From NCBI GenBank assembly GCA_037893225.1, contig JAZGUH010000445.1, positions 186,001-250,000 on the forward strand: 64,000 nucleotides of DNA, written 5' to 3'. The notes under the pieces were generated by a model. The model searched no databases and was not told where the DNA came from. It saw only the letters and a program-made list of their open reading frames with translations. Made by a program: the position numbers and the translations under genes. Numbering within the stretch: position 1 is the first letter of the stretch; every line of letters starts with the position of its first letter. Of this stretch, positions 11,756 through 26,144 are shown piece after piece. This DNA is from Hippasteria phrygiana. Lineage: Eukaryota > Echinodermata > Asteroidea > Valvatida > Goniasteridae.

Positions 11756-14700
11756 ATGGCGCTACATGTTGCAATTATCGGCGGCTTCTTAGAGTTAACA
11801 CTTGTGGAGAAAATTCAAACCTCGCAATGTTTATTTTCTTCCCGGCCACCATCTGTGTGCAGATTACCTTTTATTTATTGCTCCATGCATGTCAAATTCC
11901 CTGGGGTATGGACTTGCTTTACTCATTCATAATTGCATGAAATATCAACCAAATTCAGTATTTTTGACATGTATGGATAGCTTAGATCTGGCGCTACATG
12001 TTGCAATCATCGGCGGCTTCCTAGAGTTAAAACTTGTGGAGAAAATTCAAACCTCGCAATGTTTATTTTCTTTCCGGCCAACATCTGCGTGCATATTACC
12101 TTCTATTTATTGCTCCATGCCTGTCAAATTCCCTGGGGTATGACTTGCTTTACTCATTCATAATTGCATGAAATATCAACCAAATACAGTAATTTTGACA
12201 TGTATGGATAGCTTAGATCTGGCGCTACATGTTGCAATCATCGGCGGCTTCCCAGATTTAAAACTTGTGGAGAAAATTCAAACCTCGCAATGTTTATTTT
12301 CTTTCCGGCTAACATCTGTGTACATGTTACCGTCTATTTATTGCTCCATGCATGTCAAATTCCTTGGGGTATGGACTTGCTTTACTCATTCATAATTGCA
12401 TGAAATATCAACCAAATTTAGTAATTTTGACATGTATGGATAGCTTAGATCTGGCGCTACATGTTGCAATCATCGGCGGCTTCCTAGAGTTAAAACTGGT
12501 GGAGAAAATTCAAACCTCGCAATGTTTATTTTCTTCCCGGCCACCATCTGTGTGCAGATTACCTTTTATTTATTGCTCCATGCCTGTCAAATTCCCTGGG
12601 GTATGGACTTGCTTTACTCATTCATAATTGCATGAAATATCAACCAAATGCAGTAATTTTGACATGTATGGATAGCTTTGATCTGGCGCTACATGTTGCA
12701 ATTATCGGCGGCTTCCTAGAGTTAAAACTTGTGGAGAAAATTCAAACCTCGCAATGTTTATTTTCTTCCTGGCCAACATCTGTGTGCATATTACCGTCTA
12801 TTTATTGCTCCATGCATGTCAAATTCCATGGGGTATGGACTTGCTTTACTCATTCATAATTGCATGAAATATCAACCAAATGCAGTAATTTTGACATGTA
12901 TGTATAGCTTAGATCTGGCGCTACATGTTGTAATCATCGGCGGCTTCCCAGAGTTAAAACTTGTGGAGAAAATTCAAACCTCGCAATGTTTATTTTCTTT
13001 CCGGCCAACATCTGCGTGCATATTACCTTCTATTTATTGCTCCATGCCTGTCAAATTCCCTGGGGTATGACTTGCTTTACTCATTCATAATTGCATGAAA
13101 TATCAACCAAATACAGTAATTTTGACATGTATGGATAGCTTAGATCTGGCGCTACATGTTGCAATCATCGGCGGCTTCCCAGAGTTAACACTTGTGGAGA
13201 AAATTCAAACCTCGCAATGTTTATTTTCTTTCCGGCTAACATCTGTGTACATGTTACCGTCTATTTATTGCTCCATGCATGTCAAATTCCCTGGGGTATG
13301 GACTTGCTTTACTCATTCATAATTGCATGAAATATCAACCAAATTTAGTAATTTTGACATGTATGGATAGCTTAGATCTGGCGCTACATGTTGCAATCAT
13401 CGGCGGCTTCCCAGAGTTAAAACTTGTAGAGAAAATTCAAACCTCGCAATGTTTATTTTCTTTCCGGCCAACATCTGTGTACATATTACCGTCTATTTAT
13501 TGCTCCATGCATGTCAAATTCCCTGGGATATGGACTTGCTTTATTCATTCATAATTGCATGAAATATCAACCAAATGCAGTATTTTTGACATGTATGGAT
13601 AGCTTAGATATGGCGCTACATGTTGCAATTATCGGCGGCTTCTTAGAGTTAACACTTGTGGAGAAAATTCAAACCTCGCAATGTTTATTTTCTTCCCGGC
13701 CACCATCTGTGTGCAGATTACCTTTTATTTATTGCTCCATGCATGTCAAATTCCCTGGGGTATGGACTTGCTTTACTCATTCATAATTGCATGAAATATC
13801 AACCAAATTCAGTATTTTTGACATGTATGGATAGCTTAGATCTGGCGCTACATGTTGCAATCATCGGCGGCTTCCTAGAGTTAAAACTTGTGGAGAAAAT
13901 TCAAACCTCGCAATGTTTATTTTCTTTCCGGCCAACATCTGCGTGCATATTACCTTCTATTTATTGCTCCATGCCTGTCAAATTCCCTGGGGTATGACTT
14001 GCTTTACTCATTCATAATTGCATGAAATATCAACCAAATACAGTAATTTTGACATGTATGGATAGCTTAGATCTGGCGCTACATGTTGCAATCATCGGCG
14101 GCTTCCCAGATTTAAAACTTGTGGAGAAAATTCAAACCTCGCAATGTTTATTTTCTTTCCGGCTAACATCTGTGTACATGTTACCGTCTATTTATTGCTC
14201 CATGCATGTCAAATTCCTTGGGGTATGGACTTGCTTTACTCATTCATAATTGCATGAAATATCAACCAAATTTAGTAATTTTGACATGTATGGATAGCTT
14301 AGATCTGGCGCTACATGTTGCAATCATCGGCGGCTTCCTAGAGTTAAAACTGGTGGAGAAAATTCAAACCTCGCAATGTTTATTTTCTTCCCGGCCACCA
14401 TCTGTGTGCAGATTACCTTTTATTTATTGCTCCATGCCTGTCAAATTCCCTGGGGTATGGACTTGCTTTACTCATTCATAATTGCATGAAATATCAACCA
14501 AATGCAGTAATTTTGACATGTATGGATAGCTTTGATCTGGCGCTACATGTTGCAATTATCGGCGGCTTCCTAGAGTTAAAACTTGTGGAGAAAATTCAAA
14601 CCTCGCAATGTTTATTTTCTTCCTGGCCAACATCTGTGTGCATATTACCGTCTATTTATTGCTCCATGCATGTCAAATTCCCTGGGGTATGGACTTGCTT

Positions 14701-17700
14701 TACTCATTCATAATTGCATGAAATATCAACCAAATGCAGTAATTTTGACATGTATGTATAGCTTAGATCTGGCGCTACATGTTGTAATCATCGGCGGCTT
14801 CCCAGAGTTAAAACTTGTGGAGAAAATTCAAACCTCGCAATGTTTATTTTCTTTCCGGCCAACATCTGCGTGCATATTACCTTCTATTTATTGCTCCATG
14901 CCTGTCAAATTCCCTGGGGTATGACTTGCTTTACTCATTCATAATTGCATGAAATATCAACCAAATACAGTAATTTTGACATGTATGGATAGCTTAGATC
15001 TGGCGCTACATGTTGCAATCATCGGCGGCTTCCTAGAGTTAAAACTTGTGTAGAAAATTCAAACCTCGCAATGTTTATTTTCTTTCCGGCCAACATCTGT
15101 GTACATGTTACCGTCTATTTATTGCTCCATGCATGTCAAATTGCCTGGGGTATGGACTTGCTTTACTCATTCATAATTGCATGAAATATCAACCAAATTC
15201 AGTAATTTTGACATGTATGGATAGCTTAGATCTGGCGCTACATGTTGCAATCATCGGCGGCTTCCCAGAGTTAAAACTTGTGGAGAAAATTCAAACCTCG
15301 CAATGTTTATTTTCTTTCCGGCTAACATCTGTGTACATGTTACCGTCTATTTATTGCTCCATGCATGTCAAATTCCCTGGGGTATGGACTTGCTTTACTC
15401 ATTCATAATTGCATGAAATATCAACCAAATTTAGTAATTTTGACATGTATGGATAGCTTAGATCTGGCGCTACACGTTGCAATTATCGGCGGCTTCTTAG
15501 AGGTAAAACTTGTGGAGAAAATTCAAACCTCGCAATGTTTATTTTCTTTCCGGCCAACATCTGTGTACATGTTACCGTCTATTTATTGCTCCATGCATGT
15601 CAAATTCCCTGGGGTATGGACTTGATTTACTCATTCATAATTGCATGAAATATCAACCAAATGCAGTAATTTTGACAAGTATGTATAGCTTAGATCTGGC
15701 GCTACATGTTGCAATCATCGGCGGCTTCCCAGAGTTAAAACTTGTAGAGAAAATTCAAACCTCGCAATGTTTATTTTCTTTCCGGCCAACATCTGTGTAC
15801 ATATTACCGTCTATTTATTGCTCCATGCATGTCAAATTCCCTGGGGTATGGACTTGCTTTATTCATTCATAATTGCATGAAATATCAACCAAATGCAGTA
15901 TTTTTGACATGTATGGATAGCTTAGATCTGGCGCTACATGTTGCAATCATCGGCGGCTTCCTAGAGTTAAAACTTGTGGAGAAAATTCAAACCTCGCAAT
16001 GTTTATTTTCTTTCCGGCTAACATCTGTGTACATGTTACCGTCTATTTATTGCTCCATGCATGTCAAATTCCCTGGGGTATGGACTTGCTTTACTCATTC
16101 ATAATTGCATGAAATATCAACCAAATTTAGTACTTTTGACATGTATGGATAGCTTAGATCTGGCGCTACACGTTGCAATTATCGGCGGCTTCTTAGAGGT
16201 AAAACTTGTGGAGAAAATTCAAACCTCGCAATGTTTATTTTCTTTCCGGCCAACATCTGTGTACATGTTACCGTCTATTTATTGCTCCATGCATGTCAAA
16301 TTCCCTGGGGTATGGACTTGATTTACTCATTCATAATTGCATGAAATATCAACCAAATGCAGTAATTTTGACAAGTATGTATAGCTTAGATCTGGCGCTA
16401 CATGTTGCAATCATCGGCGGCTTCCCAGAGTTAAAACTTGTAGAGAAAATTCAAACCTCGCAATGTTTATTTTCTTTCCGGCCAACATCTGTGTACATAT
16501 TACCGTCTATTTATTGCTCCATGCATGTCAAATTCCCTGGGGTATGGACTTGCTTTATTCATTCATAATTGCATGAAATATCAACCAAATACAGTAATTT
16601 TGACATGTATGGATAGCTTAGATCTGGCGCTACATGTTGGAATCATCGGCGGCTTCCCAGAGTTAACACTTGTGGAGAAAATTCAAACCTCGCAATGTTT
16701 ATTTTCTTTCCGGCTAACATCTGTGTACATGTTACCTTTTATTTATTGCTCCATGCATGTCAAATTCCCTGGGGTATGGACTTGCTTTACTCATTCATAA
16801 TTGCATGAAATATCAACCAAATTCAGTATTTTTGACATGTATGGATAGCTTAGATCTGGCGCTACATGTTGCAATCATCGGCGGCTTCCTAGAGTTAAAA
16901 CTTGTGGAGAAAATTCAAACCTCGCAATGTTTATTTTCTTTCCGGCTAACATCTGTGTACATGTTACCGTCTATTTATTGCTCCATGCATGTCAAATTCC
17001 TTGGGGTATGGACTTGCTTTACTCATTCATAATTGCATGAAATATCAACCAAATTTAGTAATTTTGACATGTATGGATAGCTTAGATCTGGCGCTACATG
17101 TTGCAATCATCGGCGGCTTCCTAGAGTTAAAACTGGTGGAGAAAATTCAAACCTCGCAATGTTTATTTTCTTCCCGGCCACCATCTGTGTGCAGATTACC
17201 TTTTATTTATTGCTCCATGCCTGTCAAATTCCCTGGGGTATGGACTTGCTTTACTCATTCATAATTGCATGAAATATCAACCAAATGCAGTAATTTTGAC
17301 ATGTATGGATAGCTTTGATCTGGCGCTACATGTTGCAATTATCGGCGGCTTCCTAGAGTTAAAACTTGTGGAGAAAATTCAAACCTCGCAATGTTTATTT
17401 TCTTCCTGGCCAACATCTGTGTGCATATTACCGTCTATTTATTGCTCCATGCATGTCAAATTCCCTGGGGTATGGACTTGCTTTACTCATTCATAATTGC
17501 ATGAAATATCAACCAAATGCAGTAATTTTGACATGTATGTATAGCTTAGATCTGGCGCTACATGTTGTAATCATCGGCGGCTTCCCAGAGTTAAAACTTG
17601 TGGAGAAAATTCAAACCTCGCAATGTTTATTTTCTTTCCGGCCAACATCTGCGTGCATATTACCTTCTATTTATTGCTCCATGCCTGTCAAATTCCCTGG

Positions 17701-20100
17701 GGTATGACTTGCTTTACTCATTCATAATTGCATGAAATATCAACCAAATACAGTAATTTTGACATGTATGGATAGCTTAGATCTGGCGCTACATGTTGCA
17801 ATCATCGGCGGCTTCCCAGAGTTAACACTTGTGGAGAAAATTCAAACCTCGCAATGTTTATTTTCTTTCCGGCTAACATCTGTGTACATGTTACCGTCTA
17901 TTTATTGCTCCATGCATGTCAAATTCCCTGGGGTATGGACTTGCTTTACTCATTCATAATTGCATGAAATATCAACCAAATTTAGTAATTTTGACATGTA
18001 TGGATAGCTTAGATCTGGCGCTACACGTTGCAATTATCGGCGGCTTCTTAGAGGTAAAACTTGTGGAGAAAATTCAAACCTCGCAATGTTTATTTTCTTT
18101 CCGGCCAACATCTGTGTACATGTTACCGTCTATTTATTGCTCCATGCATGTCAAATTCCCTGGGGTATGGACTTGATTTACTCATTCATAATTGCATGAA
18201 ATATCAACCAAATGCAGTAATTTTGACAAGTATGTATAGCTTAGATCTGGCGCTACATGTTGCAATCATCGGCGGCTTCCCAGAGTTAAAACTTGTAGAG
18301 AAAATTCAAACCTCGCAATGTTTATTTTCTTTCCGGCCAACATCTGTGTACATATTACCGTCTATTTATTGCTCCATGCATGTCAAATTCCCTGGGGTAT
18401 GGACTTGCTTTATTCATTCATAATTGCATGAAATATCAACCAAATGCAGTATTTTTGACATGTATGGATAGCTTAGATCTGGCGCTACATGTTGCAATCA
18501 TCGGCGGCTTCCTAGAGTTAAAACTTGTGGAGAAAATTCAAACCTCGCAATGTTTATTTTCTTTCCGGCTAACATCTGTGTACATGTTACCGTCTATTTA
18601 TTGCTCCATGCATGTCAAATTCCCTGGGGTATGGACTTGCTTTACTCATTCATAATTGCATGAAATATCAACCAAATTTAGTAATTTTGACATGTATGGA
18701 TAGCTTAGATCTGGCGCTACACGTTGCAATTATCGGCGGCTTCCTAGAGTTAAAACTGGTGGAGAAAATTCAAACCTCGCAATGTTTATTTTCTTCCCGG
18801 CCACCATCTGTGTGCAGATTACCTTTTATTTATTGCTCCATGCCTGTCAAATTCCCTGGGGTATGGACTTGCTTTACTCATTCATAATTGCATGAAATAT
18901 CAACCAAATGCAGTAATTTTGACATGTATGGATAGCTTAGATCTGGCGCTACATGTTGCAATCATCGGCGGCTTCCTAGAGTTAAAACTGGTGGAGAAAA
19001 TTCAAACCTCGCAATGTTTATTTTCTTCCTGGCCAACATCTGTGTGCATATTACCGTCTATTTATTGCTCCATGCATGTCAAATTCCCTGGGGTATGGAC
19101 TTGCTTTACTCATTCATAATTGCATGAAATATCAACCAAATGCAGTAATTTTGACATGTATGTTTAGCTTAGATCTGGCGCTACATGTTGCAATCATCGG
19201 CGGCTTCCCAGAGTTAAAACTTGTGGAGAAAATTCAAACCTCGCAATGTTTATTTTCTTTCCGGCCAACATCTGCGTGCATATTACCTTCTATTTATTGC
19301 TCCATGCCTGTCAAATTCCCTGGGGTATGACTTGCTTTACTCATTCATAATTGCATGAAATATCAACCAAATACAGTAATTTTGACATGTATGGATAGCT
19401 TAGATCTGGCGCTACATGTTGCAATCATCGGCGGCTTCCTAGAGTTAAAACTTGTGTAGAAAATTCAAACCTCGCAATGTTTATTTTCTTTCCGGCCAAC
19501 ATCTGTGTACATGTTACCGTCTATTTATTGCTCCATGCATGTCAAATTGCCTGGGGTATGGACTTGCTTTACTCATTCATAATTGCATGAAATATCAACC
19601 AAATTCAGTAATTTTGACATGTATGGATAGCTTAGATCTGGCGCTACATGTTGCAATTATCGGCGGCTTCTTAGAGTTAAAACTTGTGGAGAAAATTCAA
19701 ACCTCGCAATGTTTATTTTCTTTCCGGCCAACATCTGTGTGCATATTACCTTCTATTTATTGCTCCATGCCTGTCAAATTCCCTGGGGTATGACTTGCTT
19801 TACTCATTCATAATTGCATGAAATATCAACCAAATACAGTAATTTTGACATGTATGGATAGCTTAGATCTGGCGCTACATGTTGCAATCATCGGCGGCTT
19901 CCCAGAGTTAAAACTTGTGGAGAAAATTCAAACCTCGCAATGTTTATTTTCTTTCCGGCTAACATCTGTGTACATGTTACCGTCTATTTATTGCTCCATG
20001 CATGTCAAATTCCCTGGGGTATGGACTTGCTTTACTCATTCATAATTGCATGAAATATTAACCAAATTTTGTAATTTTGACATGTATGGATAGCTTAGAT
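11756..20100. repeat. Copy 2 of the 8,345-bp tandem duplication
   Basis: The copy starts inside a monomer whose left part is the end of copy 1 (TATTAACC, TTTTGTAATTTT) and whose right part is the m12 start of copy 1 (AGATATGG). The exchange point lies in the 26 bases at 11730-11755. It contains a partial alpha (11756-13094), a full alpha (13095-14948), a beta cassette (15413-17036) and the same mixed tail as copy 1. It ends at 20101, where C replaces the A of AGATATGG and a different unit order begins. Confidence 0.92.
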
Positions 20101-23100
20101 CTGGCGCTACATGTTGCAATCATCGGCGGCTTCCTAGAGTTAAAACTGGTGGAGAAAGTTCAAACCTCGCAATGTTTATTTTCTTTCCGGCCAACATCTG
20201 TGTACATGTTACCGTCTATTTATTGCTCCATGCATGTCAAATTCCCTGGGGTATGGACTTGCTTTACTCATTCATAATTGCATGAAATATCAACCAAATG
20301 CAGTAATTTTGACATGTATGTATAGCTTAGATCTGGCGCTACATGTTGCAATCATCGGCGGCTTCCCAGAGTTAAAACTTGTAGAGAAAATTCAAACCTC
20401 GCAATGTTTATTTTCTTTCCGGCCAACATCTGTGTACATGTTACCGTCTATTTATTGCTCCATGCATGTCAAATTCCCTGGGGTATGGACTTGTTTTACT
20501 CATTCATAATTGCATGAAATATCTACCAAATTCAGTAATTTTGACATGTATGGATAGCTTAGATCTGGCGCTACATGTTGCAATTATCGGCGGCTTCCTA
20601 GAGTTAAAACTTGTGGAGAAAATTCAAACCTCGCAATGTATATTTTCTTCCTGGCCAACATCTGTGTGCATATTACCGTCTATTTATTGCTCCATGCATG
20701 TCAAATTCCCTGGGGTATGACTTGCTTTACTCATTCATAATTGCATGAAATATTAACCAAATACAGTAATTTTGACATGTATGGATAGCTTAGATCTGGC
20801 GCTACATGTTGCAATCATCGGCGGCTTCCTAGAGTTAAAACTGGTGGAGAAAGTTCAAACCTCGCAATGTTTATTTTCTTTCCGGCCAACATCTGTGTAC
20901 ATGTTACCGTCTATTTATTGCTCCATGCATGTCAAATTCCCTGGGGTATGGACTTGCTTTACTCATTCATAATTGCATGAAATATCAACCAAATGCAGTA
21001 ATTTTGACATGTATGTATAGCTTAGATCTGGCGCTACATGTTGCAATCATCGGCGGCTTCCCAGAGTTAAAACTTGTAGAGAAAATTCAAACCTCGCAAT
21101 GTTTATTTTCTTTCCGGCCAACATCTGTGTACATATTACCGTCTATTTATTGCTCCATGCATGTCAAATTCCCTGGGGTATGGACTTGCTTTACTCATTC
21201 ATAATTGCATGAAATATCAACCAAATGCAGTAATTTTGACATGTATGTATAGCTTAGATCTGGCGCTACATGTTGCAATCATCGGCGGCTTCCTAGAGTT
21301 AAAACTTGTGGAGAAAATTCAAACCTCGCAATGTTTATTTTCTTTCCGGCCAACAGCTGCGTGCATATTACCTTCTATTTATTGCTCCATGCCTGTCAAA
21401 TTCCCTGGGGTATGACTTGCTTTACTCATTCATAATTGCATGAAATATCAACCAAATACAGTAATTTTGACATGTATGGATAGCTTAGATCTGGCGCTAC
21501 ATGTTGCAATCATCGGCGGCTTCCCAGAGTTAAAACTTGTGGAGAAAATTCAAACCTCGCAATGTTTATTTTCTTTCCGGCTAACATCTGTGTACATGTT
21601 ACCGTCTATTTATTGCTCCATGCATGTCAAATTCCCTGGGGTATGGACTTGCTTTACTCATTCATAATTGCATGAAATATCAACCAAATTTAGTAATTTT
21701 GACATGTATGGATAGCTTAGATCTGGCGCTACATGTTGCAATCATCGGCGGCTTCCTAGAGTTAAAACTGGTGGAGAAAATTCAAACCTCCCAATGTTTA
21801 TTTTCTTCCCGGCCACCATCTGTGTGCAGATTACCTTTTATTTATTGCTCCATGCCTGTCAAATTCCCTGGGGTATGGACTTGCTTTACTCATTCATAAT
21901 TGCATGAAATATCAACCAAATGCAGTAATTTTGACATGTATGGATAGCTTAGATCTGGCGCTACATGTTGCAATCATCGGCGGCTTCCTAGAGTTAAAAC
22001 TGGTGGAGAAAATTCAAACCTCGCAATGTTTATTTTCTTCCTGGCCAACATCTGTGTGCATATTACCGTCTATTTATTGCTCCATGCATGTCAAATTCCC
22101 TGGGGTATGGACTTGCTTTACTCATTCATAATTGCATGAAATATCAACCAAATGCAGTAATTTTGACATGTATGTATAGCTTAGATCTGGCGCTACATGT
22201 TGCAATCATCGGCGGCTTCCCAGAGTTAAAACTTGTGGAGAAAATTCAAACCTCGCAATGTTTATTTTCTTTCCGGCCAACATCTGCGTGCATATTACCT
22301 TCTATTTATTGCTCCATGCCTGTCAAATTCCCTGGGGTATGACTTGCTTTACTCATTCATAATTGCATGAAATATCAACCAAATACAGTAATTTTGACAT
22401 GTATGGATAGCTTAGATCTGGCGCTACATGTTGCAATTATCGGCGGCTTCCTAGAGTTAAAACTTGTGGAGAAAATCCAAACCTCGCAATGTTTATTTTC
22501 TTTCCGGCCAACATCTGTGTACATATTACCTTCTATTTATTGCTCCATGCCTGTCAAATTCCCTGGGGTATGACTTGCTTTACTCATTCATAATTGCATG
22601 AAATATCAACCAAATACAGTAATTTTGACATGTATGGATAGCTTAGATCTGGCGCTACATGTTGCAATCATCGGCGGCTTCCCAGAGTTAAAACTTGTGG
22701 AGAAAATTCAAACCTCGCAATGTTTATTTTCTTTCCGGCTAACATCTGTGTACATGTTACCGTCTATTTATTGCTCCATGCATGTCAAATTCCCTGGGGT
22801 ATGGACTTGCTTTACTCATTCATAATTGCATGAAATATTAACCAAATTTAGTAATTTTGACATGTATGTATAGCTTAGATCTGGCGCTACATGTTGCAAT
22901 CATCGGCGGCTTCCCAGAGTTAAAACTTGTAGAGAAAATTCAAACCTCGCAATGTTTATTTTCTTTCCGGCCAACATCTGTGTACATATTACCGTCTATT
23001 TATTGCTCCATGCATGTCAAATTCCCTGGGGTATGGACTTGCTTTACTCATTCATAATTGCATGAAATATCAACCAAATGCAGTAATTTTGACATGTATG

Positions 23101-23293
23101 TATAGCTTAGATCTGGCGCTACATGTTGCAATCATCGGCGGCTTCCTAGAGTTAAAACTGGTGGAGAAAATTCAAACCTCGCAATGTTTATTTTCTTCCC
23201 TGCCACCATCTGTGTGCAGATTACCTTTTATTTATTGCTCCATGCCTGTCAAATTCCCTGGGGTATGGACTTGCTTTACTCATTCATAATTGC
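20101..23293. repeat. Irregular island with many private substitutions
   Basis: Units here do not follow alpha or beta. Most combine features of several types (ATGTATAG with CTTGTAG, or m3-like units with CTGGTGG). Substitutions rare or absent elsewhere are A-to-G at 20158 and 20853, T-to-A at 20640, T-to-G at 21356, G-to-C at 21791, T-to-C at 22477 and G-to-T at 23201, plus TATTAACC at 20754 and 22839. A 695-bp (3-mer) offset links 20071-20439 to 20766-21134 without a difference that I could find; the two then part at 20440/21135. Short monomers are frequent (20720, 21415, 22342, 22573). Confidence 0.8.
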
Positions 23294-26140
23294 ATGAAAT
23301 ATCAACCAAATGCAGTAATTTTGACATGTATGGATAGCTTTGATCTGGCGCTACATGTTGCAATTATCGGCGGCTTCCTAGAGTTAAAACTTGTGGAGAA
23401 AATTCAAACCTCGCAATGTTTATTTTCTTCCTGGCCAACATCTGTGTGCATATTACCGTCTATTTATTGCTCCATGCATGTCAAATTCCCTGGGGTATGG
23501 ACTTGCTTTACTCATTCATAATTGCATGAAATATCAACCAAATGCAGTAATTTTGACATGTATGTATAGCTTAGATCTGGCGCTACATGTTGTAATCATC
23601 GGCGGCTTCCCAGAGTTAAAACTTGTGGAGAAAATTCAAACCTCGCAATGTTTATTTTCTTTCCGGCCAACATCTGCGTGCATATTACCTTCTATTTATT
23701 GCTCCATGCCTGTCAAATTCCCTGGGGTATGACTTGCTTTACTCATTCATAATTGCATGAAATATCAACCAAATACAGTAATTTTGACATGTATGGATAG
23801 CTTAGATCTGGCGCTACATGTTGCAATCATCGGCGGCTTCCCAGAGTTAACACTTGTGGAGAAAATTCAAACCTCGCAATGTTTATTTTCTTTCCGGCTA
23901 ACATCTGTGTACATGTTACCGTCTATTTATTGCTCCATGCATGTCAAATTCCCTGGGGTATGGACTTGCTTTACTCATTCATAATTGCATGAAATATCAA
24001 CCAAATTTAGTAATTTTGACATGTATGGATAGCTTAGATCTGGCGCTACACGTTGCAATTATCGGCGGCTTCTTAGAGGTAAAACTTGTGGAGAAAATTC
24101 AAACCTCGCAATGTTTATTTTCTTTCCGGCCAACATCTGTGTACATGTTACCGTCTATTTATTGCTCCATGCATGTCAAATTCCCTGGGGTATGGACTTG
24201 ATTTACTCATTCATAATTGCATGAAATATCAACCAAATGCAGTAATTTTGACAAGTATGTATAGCTTAGATCTGGCGCTACATGTTGCAATCATCGGCGG
24301 CTTCCCAGAGTTAAAACTTGTAGAGAAAATTCAAACCTCGCAATGTTTATTTTCTTTCCGGCCAACATCTGTGTACATATTACCGTCTATTTATTGCTCC
24401 ATGCATGTCAAATTCCCTGGGGTATGGACTTGCTTTATTCATTCATAATTGCATGAAATATCAACCAAATGCAGTATTTTTGACATGTATGGATAGCTTA
24501 GATCTGGCGCTACATGTTGCAATCATCGGCGGCTTCCTAGAGTTAAAACTTGTGGAGAAAATTCAAACCTCGCAATGTTTATTTTCTTTCCGGCTAACAT
24601 CTGTGTACATGTTACCGTCTATTTATTGCTCCATGCATGTCAAATTCCCTGGGGTATGGACTTGCTTTACTCATTCATAATTGCATGAAATATCAACCAA
24701 ATTTAGTAATTTTGACATGTATGGATAGCTTAGATCTGGCGCTACACGTTGCAATTATCGGCGGCTTCTTAGAGGTAAAACTTGTGGAGAAAATTCAAAC
24801 CTCGCAATGTTTATTTTCTTTCCGGCCAACATCTGTGTACATGTTACCGTCTATTTATTGCTCCATGCATGTCAAATTCCCTGGGGTATGGACTTGATTT
24901 ACTCATTCATAATTGCATGAAATATCAACCAAATGCAGTAATTTTGACAAGTATGTATAGCTTAGATCTGGCGCTACATGTTGCAATCATCGGCGGCTTC
25001 CCAGAGTTAAAACTTGTAGAGAAAATTCAAACCTCGCAATGTTTATTTTCTTTCCGGCCAACATCTGTGTACATATTACCGTCTATTTATTGCTCCATGC
25101 ATGTCAAATTCCCTGGGGTATGGACTTGCTTTATTCATTCATAATTGCATGAAATATCAACCAAATACAGTAATTTTGACATGTATGGATAGCTTAGATC
25201 TGGCGCTACATGTTGCAATCATCGGCGGCTTCCCAGAGTTAACACTTGTGGAGAAAATTCAAACCTCGCAATGTTTATTTTCTTTCCGGCTAACATCTGT
25301 GTACATGTTACCTTTTATTTATTGCTCCATGCATGTCAAATTCCCTGGGGTATGGACTTGCTTTACTCATTCATAATTGCATGAAATATCAACCAAATTC
25401 AGTATTTTTGACATGTATGGATAGCTTAGATCTGGCGCTACATGTTGCAATCATCGGCGGCTTCCCAGAGTTAAAACTTGTGGAGAAAATTCAAACCTCG
25501 CAATGTTTATTTTCTTTCCGGCTAACATCTGTGTACATGTTACCGTCTATTTATTGCTCCATGCATGTCAAATTCCCTGGGGTATGGACTTGCTTTACTC
25601 ATTCATAATTGCATGAAATATCAACCAAATTTAGTAATTTTGACATGTATGGATAGCTTAGATCTGGCGCTACACGTTGCAATTATCGGCGGCTTCTTAG
25701 AGGTAAAACTTGTGGAGAAAATTCAAACCTCGCAATGTTTATTTTCTTTCCGGCCAACATCTGTGTACATGTTACCGTCTATTTATTGCTCCATGCATGT
25801 CAAATTCCCTGGGGTATGGACTTGATTTACTCATTCATAATTGCATGAAATATCAACCAAATGCAGTAATTTTGACAAGTATGTATAGCTTAGATCTGGC
25901 GCTACATGTTGCAATCATCGGCGGCTTCCCAGAGTTAAAACTTGTAGAGAAAATTCAAACCTCGCAATGTTTATTTTCTTTCCGGCCAACATCTGTGTAC
26001 ATATTACCGTCTATTTATTGCTCCATGCATGTCAAATTCCCTGGGGTATGGACTTGCTTTATTCATTCATAATTGCATGAAATATCAACCAAATGCAGTA
26101 TTTTTGACATGTATGGATAGCTTAGATCTGGCGCTACATG
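23294..26140. repeat. m3-m4-m5 plus beta cassette (about 2.85 kb)
   Basis: Unit order is m3-m4-m5, then beta at 23989-25612 whose last unit is an m1 variant with CCCAGAG, then m7-m8 and the start of m9. The same order with the same m1 variant recurs at 50424-53270, offset 27,130 bp. The two part company in the m9 unit at about 26,160, where this copy switches to the CCCAGATTT of m5p. Confidence 0.85.
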
Positions 26141-26144
26141 TTGC

